The notes beneath the pieces were generated by a model. That model was not told the DNA's origin and did no database searches. It worked only from the letters and a program-made list of their open reading frames with translations. Positions 23,300 to 34,265 of a DNA stretch of 64,000 nt are shown here, one piece after another; the stretch's first letter is position 1, and the number at the start of each line of letters is the position of its first letter. This stretch comes from Aspidiotus rigidus (taxonomy: Eukaryota; Arthropoda; Insecta; Hemiptera; Diaspididae), in the NCBI GenBank assembly GCA_035079385.1, contig JAVHKY010000029.1:10106001-10170000 (forward strand), read 5' to 3'. The position numbers and the translations under genes are program-made.

Positions 23300-23455
23300 C
23301 TAGTTATCACTATATATGTGATCCCGTCTACAGAAACCCACTTCGATCAGGAGAAAAGAATCTTTTACAGAGGAAGGAAGATTCTCTTTCTCCTGATTGT
23401 AATTGAACACTAAGGCGGGTGTCTGTAGACGGGGTTACATATGTTGATAGTTATT
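23300..23455. repeat. Imperfect inverted repeat
   Basis: ATATGTGATCCCGTCTACAG (from 23314) pairs with CTGTAGACGGGGTTACATAT (ends 23442). A second inner pair, ATCAGGAGAAAAGAATCTT and AAGATTCTCTTTCTCCTGAT, closes the hairpin. Arms are about 55-60 bp with mismatches. Not related by eye to the GAAAC hairpin family. Confidence 0.7.
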
Positions 23456-23689
23456 TTGATATGCGTTCTGCTAGTATGCCAAAGACTACCCGGCAAATGA
23501 TGTTCAGCAAACGTGCAGTGCCCGCGATCCGGAAAATAAGATGTTAGGTCTATAGATACGAGAATGTGTGCGTGATGGTTAGCTTTTTTGTTTACACACA
23601 ACGACACAATACAGACAGAATATACGATCGCCATTTTGTGTTTTGACGGAGACGCCATTACAATCGATAACTAAAAAACAAGTGATTTT

Positions 23690-25750
23690 ACAAGAAAATG
23701 AGTAAGAAATTAGCAGTATATCATTCAATCAATGAAACATGGGGCAACTTCGATGCAGGCTGACCACAATACAAATTTGAGCGCCGTTCTGAAGAAGGTT
23801 CATAAAAATTCAACTTGGACAGGCTATGTTCAACTACGAGTACGAGGTAATCGTCTTGAAGCATCGCTGGTTTCAAAACTTGAGAGTTTCCCGACCGTGA
23901 GGAGCAGCTAATATTTTTGACTATAATCAGGTACCCCTTTGCTGGAATTTAGGATAATCCATGGCTTCAACAATGACAAATGCCTCATTTTATTTACCAA
24001 TTAATTATTTCCAATATATTTTTATAGTACGATCAAAACGAGAGGTCACCGAAAATTTCCAACAAATGTTGAAGGAAAATTATGGACCGAAGATGTGCAA
24101 TATCGATAAGCGTTACGCTCAATACGCTAAGATGGACAGAAACTCTATACTGACGATTCGATAAAAATGAGAACTGCAAGTAAGGAATTAGTAGTATGTT
24201 ATTTAACCAATGGAATTTCCCTCTGATTCATGAAAGAATCTGATTGTAGATATGCCATGATACAAATTTGAAGCGTCGTCTCGAAGGATGTTCATAATAA
24301 AGGATATGAAAAGATTGAGGCCGTTGAATCTACACCGGATCAAAAACTGTTAATGGAACTAAGAGGAACTGGGCTATGGTTTTTCTACGAAGCCAATACT
24401 ACTTGAAAGATCTCCTACAGTCATCCAGTATGTAGATCGTCAGACGAACCTAGTATATTATTTGACCGATCAGTTTTCCAATTTAAAAAATTTAGAATTA
24501 TCTAGGGCCTCAACAATGATGAATGCCCAACTCTATTCACTAATTAGATACCCCTGATTTCAGAAACGGTAAGTCCAAGAACGAAAGCTTGGCGAAAATT
24601 TTTTCTTGCAATGTTGAAGAAGAAAACTTATGGGTGAAATCGATTTCAAAGACGTGTATTATCTCACGGGATCAGGAGAGAAAAACAATGACTCTGTACT
24701 AATAATACCATAAAAGTGAGAAATTCGTATTACGAGTAGATTATATTCAATCAATGAAACATTTCCTGATTTTTGAGAAAATTCTCATTCTAGACTGATT
24801 ATAATACAAGTCGAAAGAAGTTCACAAAGAAAAATTCGAGAACAATAATGCTGCAAATCTACTGGGGATCCGAAATGGTTAATGTAAGTAAGAAAGACTG
24901 AACTTCGGTTTTTTTTTTCGAAGATTAGACTGACATTGAAGGACGTTATTTCTATTTTCAGGTTTATGGCTACGTTCAGTGACGTTTTCACAGACAAGAT
25001 TTAGACTTACCGACGAAAACGAAGACTCTTACACGACCTTGAAAGCAAACGAGAATGATTTTCAAAGAAAATGGTAATTTATAATCTCATAGTTTTGATA
25101 GAGGTTAGTTCCAGGGGCAATAATTCCTAGTAATAAAAACGAAATACAACGGATGTTGAAAAATTAGTCTATTTACTTTGGAAACAGTCGAAATTTTTAA
25201 ATCGTCGACTCCAAGATTCTGAAAAATGTCATTTTCGACTAATCACAATATAATTTTTTCGAAGAAGTTCACAACAAAGAATTCAAGAATACTCGTACCA
25301 TTCACGGTCAGAAACGGTTAACGTGCTTGGGTTCTTCTTCAAATAAGATGAAAACCGAAGTTACACAAACATTCAACGATCTTCTAATTTCCATTTTCAG
25401 ATTTGTCTCCAGCTGTGTGGAACGACGGCCTTTAGACATGATGAAGACCTAGTCATCTTAGCCTCACAGAGAAAAAACGAGATTTCTTCACAAAGAATTA
25501 CATTTCTCACATTAAACCTTGCAGAGGATCTGAGGAAGTAATCAAGAATGATTTTCAGAAAAAAAAATGGTAATTTATAACCCCTTTGTTTCGATAGAGC
25601 ATTGTACCAAGGCAATAATTTCAAGGAATAAATGTTCAGCGCCGGAACATGAATTATATTTCAAATTTTAGAATAGGCTATTTACTCTGGGAACAGCTGA
25701 ACATTCTGAGTCATCAACTCAAAATTCTTACAGAAGATTGTCTCTCAAGA
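23690..25750. repeat. Ancient duplicated block B with exon-like tandem units
   Basis: Counterpart of 14990-17460. A ~500-bp unit starts near 23697, 24177, 24716 and about 25240. Each has GTGAGAAATT/GTAAGAAATT, TTCAATCAATGAAAC, ATAATACAA and GAAGTTCA in order, with splice-like borders (for example TTCTAGACTGATTATAATAC and AATGTAAGTAAG around 24790-24890). A second exon-like motif, CAGATTTGTCTCCAGCTGTG (25399), reads SPAVWNDGL and has decayed partners at 16675 and 24960. Stops occur in every unit, so it is treated as a pseudogenised array. Confidence 0.6.
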
Positions 25751-26244
25751 ATTAGCACTGGAACTGTTTGATGGGGTCATATACTGAGAATAAAATATTG
25801 CACTCAGGACAAGATTAAGATAAAGTTCACTTTGATTGCGAAATTAAAATCATTGCAGTAATGAACATGAAAGAAGAAGATGATTCAATTCAGTCCTTTT
25901 AACCTGAAAAATTATAAAGTGTGTCATTCTCAAAATAAAAGAACGTAATCAAGATTATAGCTACAGTTATTTTTTTCTAAATTTCTTTGAAATTACGTTC
26001 CAACTTCTAGCAATATTTTATAATCATCAAAATTAATTTGGTTTCCAGGAATTTTGACAGATGTCCGGTATTACGCTGATGGGATATTTTTCTGAAACTA
26101 TTCGACAAAACCAACAGCACGAATGACTCGTAAAGAAGTGCGGTGCCGTAGTCCTAGAGAATGGTGCGTTCTTTTGAAGGAAAGAAGTTTTGACCAGCTT
26201 AGTTGATTTATAGGATAATCTCCCAAATAATTTTCTTCAGTAGC

Positions 26245-26405
26245 AGCGTGAGGGTATAAGGCGACCAAGGCGTACGCCTTTGGGGGCCCCACATTCATTA
26301 GAAAAAAAGAAAAATATTCTGAATTAGTGGCTTTACATCGAACTACGACATTCAACTCTGCACACTGGCCCCCAATAACTTGGGCCCCGGAAAACCTCAC
26401 GCCGC
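26245..26405. mobile_element. hAT-like MITE with GGGGCCC ends
   Basis: GCGTGAGGGTATAAGGCGACC at the left and GGGCCCCGGAAAACCTCACG at the right form imperfect inverted ends. Both carry GGGGGCCCC/GGCCCCC. A similar GGCGTGAAAACC...GGGGGCCCTAGGCGG stretch lies at 55567-55595 next to a hAT transposase fragment, so a hAT origin is likely. Target duplication not clear. Confidence 0.45.
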
Positions 26406-26439
26406 CATCAATTTTCTTCTCCAATTTTCAACATTTCTT

Positions 26440-27160
26440 AATTTATTTGTGTTTTAGATGGGATGCCACCTATAACGTGCCGCGACGATTCCTAGAGAAA
26501 CGTGTGCCAGTCATTAAACGCTCGCATTTAATGATTAGAAAAGGATAACCGTTCGAAAGCTTTAGTAAATCTTTTTCACCCGTGTTAAAGTTGACCATTG
26601 ATCTCTAAGCGAGAAGGATCAATAATTCAAGTCGGTAATAGTTTACAACTTATGAATGGAGTCGCGATTTGAGTTGAGTAGCAGGAGTTCACGAGCTTGA
26701 TTATAATTCAATCGAAGTTTGAAATTTTTTTCAAAAAAAAAGAAAATTTACGTGAGTATTTCTATTTTTTGTTTTAAATATTGGCATGACCGAAATACTG
26801 AACAAGAGTATGCAAATACGACAAGGCAAAGTGTACGATACTTTTATTAATTTCATTTTCAATGCTGTAATTGATCGATCCGAGGTTCGTCAACACCGGA
26901 GAATGACGAGAATCGGATCTACAAAATATTTGAACTCGTGAAAAACCGAGGCGTGGGTGCAAAAAAAATTATTCGTAGCTTCTTTCTGAGTAATTTATTT
27001 TGATTTACACCAATGAAATGAAAATTTTTCAGATCAAGCTGAACCAATACTTCGGAAGAAAAGTTCTCTAACGACACTCATGGATATGGAGAGTGAAATT
27101 CGGAGATGATTTAACGATGACGTCGTAGATCCATACTCTGATCCGCTTGTAACTATTCAA
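26440..27160. repeat. Duplicated block B, terminal part
   Basis: Counterpart of 18287-18470 and 20560-21020, now without the intervening transposons found in block A. This shows the layout before the hAT, MULE and T1 insertions. No frame longer than 75 codons and no recognised domain. Confidence 0.5.
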
Positions 27161-27220
27161 TGTTGGTCGTCTTGGATTTTATTATCTTATGAATGTACAG
27201 AATTATTTATTACTTATGAT

Positions 27221-27957
27221 CAGAGCGTTGATTCCTCGGCATTTGCCGAATCGTTTCTGTAATGGGCATATCCTTTAAAATCAAATAGGAGCTCGTTTTA
27301 TAGGGTAAGGGGGCTAGGAAAAAAATTTTATTTTTCCGAAAAATGCCGAAAGTGGAATAAATGCTGAAACTGAGGTAAATTGCCGAAAAGTGCCGAAAAT
27401 GTATATTTTGCTCTCACATGTACTTTAGGGGTCTTTCACTCTCCGAACAGTTAGTATCGCTGGACAAAGTACGTTCAAAAATTGGTGGAATTTCGGGATC
27501 GCGAGGTTCGATACTTCGAAAAAAATTGGACATCTGCTCCAAGAACGTAGGATTACAACAATTGGCGGATGTCAGCGAAGTTTTGCTTCATGGTACTAAT
27601 ATGAAAACATCAATGAGCCCAATCAGAATGAATGCCTATGTCTACGCTCCTCTGGTTTCCGTAGAGGTAGAGCGTTCTTTCAGCGAATATAAAATGATTT
27701 TGGGCGATCGTCGCTGTTCTTTTAAACATGAAAATGAAGAAAAACATCTAGTTGTAATGTACAATACTAAATTCTTAGATTGAATGAATTTTGTTTCCAT
27801 TTTTTTTAAAAAATATTTGTATATTATTTATCATTCATTATCAATTTATCATTTTTCCTTTGATTCGAGTGCTTTTTCAATTTTGCCGAATAATGCCGAA
27901 AATAGAGTTCTTGTCGCCGAATTTGAACCATAATACTGCCGAAAAATCCACGCTCTG
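27221..27957 (+). mobile_element. hAT element with transposase remnant, perfect 8-bp TSD
   Basis: Flanked by CTTATGAT at 27213-27220 and 27958-27965. The ends are CAGAGCGTTGATTCCTCGGCA and the reverse complement of TGCCGAAAAATCCACGCTCTG. GCCGAAAA motifs recur just inside both ends. The interior encodes the C-terminal dimerisation part of a hAT transposase. It is an internally deleted derivative of a larger element and the best preserved of three related copies (17500, 27221, 31134). Confidence 0.92.
27418..27783 (+). pseudogene. hAT transposase C-terminal fragment
   Basis: The 121-codon frame ends with the hAT dimerisation signature: YAPLVSVEVERSFSEYKMIL, then DRRCSFKHEN and LVVMYN. The catalytic RNase H-like core and BED finger are absent, so it cannot act alone. 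The related minus-strand fragment at 31287-31496 shares VDMERSFSEYKLI. Confidence 0.85.
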
Positions 27958-28003
27958 CTTATGATAAATTCGTATCTCAATATGAAAATTCAGAACTTAC
28001 AAC

Positions 28004-28420
28004 GTGTTCGATTTTGTGGATCAATTCATTAAATTTCAGGATACCGTCACTAAGGTACAAATATCGACCCGTAAGAAAACGCTTGAGAACAGTTTCAGAT
28101 ATGCTCTCAGACGCTTACTTTTAAAATGTACAATTTCAAAATGGATGACATTTATAACCCAATATTATTATTTTTTCTGGCAAATAGGGAAGTGCATTCA
28201 AAAATTTGAAGAGAAAAATGAAGGTCTGTACATATTACCGGTCGAAAGAGCTCGTCAAACACTTTCCAAAGATATACGTGAGTCCAAATCGACAAAAAAT
28301 GAACTCGATGAGTTCTACCATAAGCTCTACAATCTTATAATTTATTTTTTTCAAGACCAGCATTTTTCTATTTTCCCACCAGCTTCAAAGATCGATTCCA
28401 TATTTTTTCTCCTTATCTGA
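28004..28420 (+). CDS. Hypothetical ORF, 138 aa, doubtful
   Basis: An open frame with ATG, Lys-rich (KFEEKNEG, RARQTLSKDIRESKSTKN) and with no domain I recognise. The first ~150 bp have a decayed partner at 28825-28930 (TTCATTAAATTTCA, AAAACACTTGAGAACAG) in which the frame is lost, so this is part of the duplicated locus. It could be a surviving exon or a chance frame. Confidence 0.25.
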   Translation: MFDFVDQFIKFQDTVTKVQISTRKKTLENSFRYALRRLLLKCTISKWMTFITQYYYFFWQIGKCIQKFEEKNEGLYILPVERARQTLSKDIRESKSTKNELDEFYHKLYNLIIYFFQDQHFSIFPPASKIDSIFFLLI

Positions 28421-28428
28421 AGAATAAA

Positions 28429-28655
28429 AACGAAGAAAAACAAGGCTTTACCCGCACAATTTTTATTTTTAAGACGACGTTTCGACCAACTGGTGGTCTT
28501 TTTCAAGTAACTACTCATTTTTGTAGATTTTTGTAGTTACTTGAAAAAGACCACCAGTTGGTCGAAACGTCGTCTTAAAAATAAAAATTGTGCGGGTAAA
28601 GCCTTGTTTTTCTTCGTTTGAATTATTCCTTGCACGTATAAAAATTCCTTTTAGT
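28429..28655. mobile_element. Hairpin retroelement, 87-bp arms, 13-bp TSD
   Basis: Arms 28428-28514 and 28533-28619 are reverse complements, with an 18-bp loop. The right arm reads CTTGAAAAAGACC, a loop, then GGTCGAAACGTCGTC, and both arms end GTGCGGGTAAAGCC. A tail containing CCTTGCACG follows. The target duplication TCTGAAGAATAAA is exact at 28416-28428 and 28656-28668. Same length of TSD as the 18892 element, so one mobilising machinery is likely. Confidence 0.85.
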
Positions 28656-28689
28656 TCTGAAGAATAAAGTTTCATTACGGAGAATTTCT

Positions 28690-29000
28690 AACCAAGTGCT
28701 AAAAATCCTTATCACATACAAAGGCACCTGCATGTTCGCCGGCCGTGCGAGTTTCAATATCATATTAAGTACTTTGAAAACTGTTTGATGTTTTCATCAA
28801 TACTTCATACGCTTTGGAGAAGTAATCTTATGATTTCATTAAATTTCAAGATACTGATGATAAGAAAACACTTGAGAACAGTTGAAGATATGCACTCAAA
28901 CACCTACTTTAAGATACATGATTCTAACATGGCTGTCATATCATCTTCCTGACGAAATGAGACAAAATACATTTCTTGAGAAACATGAGGCCATCTATAA
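28690..29000. repeat. Decayed copy of 28004 region
   Basis: 28825-28930 resembles 28030-28150. Broken frames. Otherwise AT-rich non-coding sequence. Confidence 0.45.
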
Positions 29001-29720
29001 TGATATCTCTCTTTGAATGGTAAATCTGAAGGTACAAGATTGTGTCCTCAATTTCGTTTACTTTCAGCCTCCTTGGTAGGTTATTACATCTTCCCAGAAA
29101 AGCGGACCAAAATATCAACATGGTCAATTATAATACAGCTAACAACCGGAAAAAGGCTTCACACGTATCAATGCTTCAAAGCACCCAGTAAATTTTAATG
29201 AATACAAAACAATCAATTCTTTATATCCTAAACAAATTTCCTCAATATGAATGACGACGTTAAATCAACAATTTTTGCGGAGTATTGTATTACGGATTCA
29301 CGTTCGTTAGCGCACATCTTCGGAGCAGTAATATAATATGATGAATAACTTTGCAAATTTATTGGTCAGGCGAACAATTTTGTTGTTTTGCAACCAAGAA
29401 ACAAAGAAATCTTTAAAACTTTACCAAGTTTTTCTACAGGTTGCAACCGTTTGGAAAGGAATTGAAAAAAAAAACAATTACGGAATCAATAAACAAACTC
29501 CTATTGGTAAACGAGTTATCAATAGGAGTTTGATCACTCATGATGATCAACTTTTTCATATATATACTAGCAAAATGGACTCCCAATTTTATCTGAGAGT
29601 ACGAAAGAGTCACAAATGTCAAATCATACCTCCTGATAATAGTGATTGCGAGCACAGCGATGGTGCACCCAATCTTGCCCAATATAAAAATAATTTTCCA
29701 AACTGAGGCCAAGCTTGTAG
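29000..29720. repeat. Stem-loop segment, copy C
   Basis: Homologous to copy B (22320-23110). The hairpin pairs CAAACTCCTATTGGTAA (29494-29510) with TTATCAATAGGAGTTTG (29516-29532): 17 pairs with one G-U, loop ACGAG. Against copy B, three stem positions differ with the partner base changed to match. No sustained coding frame. Confidence 0.75.
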
Positions 29721-30580
29721 TCTTGAAAGCTGTGAACTGCTAAGATCACACAAGGACATTATTACCTCATGCAATAAAAGTTGATATATGTTCAAAGTCA
29801 CGCTCTCACGATTATTTGGGAGAAGTGGAGGAACATCAGTCACGTCCTTCAATTGAACTGGATACGATGAGCAGATGAGTATTTGTCGAACCTCGTAGTT
29901 AATAAAGCAGTCAGTATTACATTGTCACAACTACCTACATGTACTTATATGTACTGTTTTCTCTTTTTTTTCAATTTTTTTTTTTCAACATATGCATTCC
30001 GATGTGGCGTGTATCGAGTCGAGCCAGTGTTTGTAAATGGGAATCATTACTACGAGTATTTATAAAATTTTAAAATTGAAATTCAAACTATTATGGTGAT
30101 CAAATTTCAATTCTTTTTTATTCTATTTATTCTGAATAATTGTTGAACCGAAGATATGTTTATTCGCGATTTTGTACGTCAGAGAACATTAGTATTAAAA
30201 TCAATTCGTTTTTTAATTTTACGGTTATTTTGCTATTGTTGGAAAATTATGAACAAATTGGTAAGTAAAAATTTGCAGAATCGACACGTTTTCAATTTAT
30301 TATTACTCTTCGAGATCGAGCTGACTTGAACCTAAAATATTAAAAAAGATACGAGGCTTATATGAGCTCACTCGATAATTTAGATATATTATTATAAACA
30401 AAAATATTCAAGTGCGAATGGAATGATTCTACTCCATAAAGTATCCTCTCATAGAGATCGAACAAGAACAGAACATTAGGCTGAGGACACAATCGACGTA
30501 TAATTTTCTTAAACATGAGTAAATGACGATCATACCAGTGTTCAAATTCAAGTACCTGGTTCAACTAAAAAAATTCTAAG
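29720..30580. other. Non-coding stretch
   Basis: AT-rich, with a pyrimidine tract at about 29960-29990. Short frames only; no recognised element. Confidence 0.4.
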
Positions 30581-30720
30581 GTTTTTCCTGCACAAAGAGT
30601 TTTAATAAAAAATACAACGTTTAGATCAAACTAAATAGTGGTATTCATCGGGTCTGATGGTGACCATAGTTTGGTCAAAACGTTGTATTTTTTATTAAAA
30701 CTCTTCGTGCAGGAAAAGCC
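30580..30720. mobile_element. Hairpin element with CTGATGG core
   Basis: GGTTTTTCCTGCAC...CAACGTTTAGATCAAACTA (30580-30637) pairs with the reverse complement ending GTGCAGGAAAAGCC (30720). The right part reads CTGATGG (30654-30660), a GACC/GGTC stem and AAAACGTTGTA. It is the decayed counterpart of the CTGATGA...GAAACGT core at 20081. No clear target duplication. Confidence 0.65.
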
Positions 30721-31133
30721 GTAGATAGATAGTTGGAATATGTTGAATAAATATTATTGAAATCAGGCTTTCCCAACGAGTTTAATTGAAAAATATGTTC
30801 CTAAGAAATTTCACATACTCGTGAATTCTTCATCTGATGATATTTATCGACATCGTGAGTGATTTTTGCAGAAAACTGAGAAAAAAGCATCTTTAGACCT
30901 CTCTTCTTTGAAAGAGCGTCGGGAACAAGTCAGAAAAAATTCTTATCGAAAACGGACGGACTTTGAGCCTCTAGAAATTGTTTGTCGTATTGATATCGAT
31001 AATTCTAAGAATAGGAGAAGTAGTAATGGCAATAATAGTGGTAGTAATATTCGTATCATTAGTCAATTCATTATCTAATGGAATTTTATCGAAGATGAGC
31101 TTTGTTCGGTGTTATTACGCTTTTAATCATATC

Positions 31134-32143
31134 TAGAGAACGGATTTCTCGGCAATTAGGTAAAATTAGAATTTTCGGCAATCGAATGTTGTACTTTCGG
31201 GCACTTTTTGACAAAATAAAAAAATAATTGAAATTTAATGGTCAGAGGGGAAAAATTACACAAAGATATTAATTTTACAAAAACTTTTAGTTTTCTGAAT
31301 TTTCTTGAGAAAAACATGTACAACAATCACTTGAAATTAGTTTATACTCGGAGAATGATCTCTCCATGTCGACGAAAGGGAGAGGAGCGTTCTTGTAATT
31401 ACTCAGAATACTTAGATTTTTGGAAAGCGGGGCCGGTATTTCGAGACTGCCATGACGAGAGCATCGTTGAGTTGTCGCAAAATTGTGTAGCCACAATTCT
31501 TTGCAAAAATTTCATCGGCTTTTAACTGCAGAGAAGCCCCTCGAGACTCAGGTATTGCTAAAATTCTTGACCAAAATTTTCGACAAGGTCCACCTGCTAG
31601 CTCAGAAAAAGACCTCTTTCCTGTAATAGATCGATAGTGGCCGGCAAGAAATTTCTCGCTTTGAAAGCGGTGTTCAATCAAATCAAGTATTGTATGGAAG
31701 TGTGTTTGTTACTATTGAATTTGTTTTACCGATCGTTGGTGTAAGTTATATAAGTACATTCTATTTGGTATATCTTGTTTCTCTGCTGATGACCGTTGTG
31801 TTGTGAGGAAACTATAGGCAATTTTGATTCAACTTGGGGAAACAAAATTCTTTATCGGGAACTTAAGTGAGAATTGATGAAGGTGAGATCAGCTGCGAGC
31901 GTTAAAGTATCTTGGAGCAACACTTTTTTGGTAAAAATTCATGGCTTGTTTTAAATACATATGACAGTAAGTTATCGTTGAGAACTTTCAAAAAGAGCAT
32001 TTTCGGAAAATATTCGGCAATACTCGGCAAAATAAAATTTTTCTCAAGGGGCTCTATTACCCCGGAAACGTGTTTCTATATCATTCTTATACTATTCGGC
32101 CTCCTAAAAATGATTCGGCAAATGCTGAGAAATCCGTTCTCTG
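31134..32143 (-). mobile_element. hAT element, minus orientation
   Basis: The ends TAGAGAACGGATTTCTCGGCA and the reverse complement of TGCTGAGAAATCCGTTCTCTG match, with CGGCA motifs inside, as in the elements at 17500 and 27221. The interior contains minus-strand transposase remnants. The flanking 8-mers do not match well, so the duplication has decayed or one border is off by a base. Confidence 0.75.
31287..31681 (-). pseudogene. hAT transposase remnant
   Basis: Minus-strand frames read APLPFVDMERSFSEYKLISS (about 31310-31385), the dimerisation motif also seen at 27640-27720. Upstream in another frame is a degraded stretch (31412-31681). Frameshifts make it non-functional. Confidence 0.75.
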
Positions 32144-33480
32144 AATATCAGTTCAACTCTGTCCTTTCGTTCATGATGGCGGCGCGGTGCTCGCAAATTC
32201 TCGCAAAATATACAGGTAGAGTCGATAACAAGAAAGTTCATTCTCTTTGAGAGTAAAATATGAATCATTGATTACAGATATGAGTATTGCACAATACGGA
32301 GAGATAATATTGAAAAACGGCAAATAACATTGCGTTCAGCGTCGAAAATACTTGTAGAAATATCTTTGAAAATTCGTATTCATTCCTAAAATTTGAAATT
32401 TGTTCATGTATGTTATTTAATGTATGATTCCCGGACTAAAAGAAATACCAACCCTTCAATATTTATGGTTTCGAAATATGGTATTGAAAAAAAGTGTATA
32501 AATACGAAATAACTGCTGAGAACTTGAGATTCATGTGGGAAACGATTGATGTCACTCTGCTGGGTAGAAAAGACCCAAGGAAAAACGCTTCGATAAACGG
32601 AAGTGGTTTTTCAGTATCTCGAAATTTTTCAAAACTGATATTCAGCGGCACAAAAATATGTGAATACCCACCACAAAAGCTGTACTAAAAAAAAAATTAA
32701 TCATGTAACCGTAACCGCCAAAAGGAAATGGAAAAATTTGATATTGATCACAACCGTGATAACCAATATGGCAAACATTTTGGTGTAACTGTAACCCTGA
32801 TAATTACATTGGAAAAAATATGACTTTAATCGTAACCGCGATAAAAGCAATTCAGTGATTCGCGATTACAAGCCCTAATAAATCGTCATTAACTTTTCAT
32901 CAATTAGTCAGTTGGTCTTTTACTTCCTAGGATCGTTCATGTCTGCGAAGGATACGTTGAAGGCTAGTGTAAATTGCATAAGACTGTACGTTAAATTTTT
33001 TCTCTTTGCATTCTCGGTAAGGAAGTTAAGGTATGAACTCAGCTTCTTGTTTAAATAAGATAGTGATATAATTTATGTGTATTTTATTAGTCTACTTCTA
33101 ACACGATGAAAATTTAGATAAATCAACACTGCATCGTTACATCATTTGTATTACGTGTATTCTACTTATCAGCATTCATACACTAGAATTACTGCAAGAA
33201 ACAAAAGGAATATTTATCTCCCTTTTTCAGTGATAATACCCTAGTTAACAATACGTGCACAAAATATCAACACGCTCGACCGCAGAAAAAAATATAGGGA
33301 AAAATTGTGAAAAAATAACAGAACAGAAAAATGAATTCTATTCACACTTTTCCACGTACAGCTCATCAGGTCTAAAACGACTATTCAGTTTTTCTAAAAA
33401 ATATTGGTAAAGACTGGATGGTTTATTGTTCCCGTGTGAATCGCTGTAGGAAAGTGATATTTTTTTTAGAGTTTTTGATG
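32144..33480. other. Non-coding stretch with AACCGTAACC repeats
   Basis: At 32700-32880 a degenerate GTAACCGTAACCGC(GATAA) motif recurs four to five times and ends TTCGCGATTACAAGCCCTAAT, which in reverse complement looks like a transposon terminus. 32330-32420 resembles 46250-46350. No gene seen. Confidence 0.45.
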
Positions 33481-33930
33481 ATGGTGGCTGATTTTACAGT
33501 ATTTAAATACGATATTTACCCCTGAAACACGGTGTTACTCCATTCCTTCTCTCACCTTCAAATAATTATACCCGAAACGCAATTGAAACGTGGATGTTCT
33601 CAATGGCTAATCAGTACCTACTTAAATACGATATTTTTTCGCTGAAATATTACTCCCTTCCACCTCTCTCCCACCTTACCGTTGGATGAATACATCCGAA
33701 ACCCGATTAGAACATGCAAGTTCTCATTATTGAAAATTTCTCGAAAATTTCTCTCTTATGATTATTCAGAAAAATTCTGTTCGCACAAATTAAGATAGTT
33801 TTTTCTTTTTTCTTCTACATTTGTTATTTCCAGAGTCCTAAATTGCGTTCAATCTCCATTCTCTCTTTGCTAGTTTCAAAGGACTGAATGGAAATCTCTA
33901 GTCTATCCTTGACTTCACTAACTCCTCGAT

Positions 33931-34265
33931 CTACAGGTTGAGGTCATCATGATGACCTCAACCTGTAGGTCGAAACCGGAAGTGTTCGCTGTGATATGGA
34001 AAAGATTCCTACTATAATTTAACATTATTTATTCAAATTTTCGTTTTCTTTTTTCATTTAACTTCCAAATTATTTTACGTTTTCGTTCTTTCGTTCATGT
34101 TCCTGTACTACGATTATCGTATGCAAAACATGATTTAAAATTTAAATCGACTCGTATTCTTGACCATTCGTATTTTGATCTTCGTTTTATTTATTTAATT
34201 ATTTAATTATATTCCATGTCATATTAAGAACGTTACGTTCCTGTGGACTTTACTATATTCTAATC
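33931..34265. mobile_element. ~335-bp insertion in the satellite with a 38-bp palindrome
   Basis: The monomer is interrupted after CTCCTCGAT and resumes at TCTAACTACCAG. The insert opens with a perfect 38-bp palindrome (33931-33968; half-site CTACAGGTTGAGGTCATCA) followed by GGTCGAAACCGG. TGATGACC...GGTCGAAAC fits the stem plan of the hairpin elements at 20081, 28549 and 30654. The rest is AT-rich and non-coding. Confidence 0.7.
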
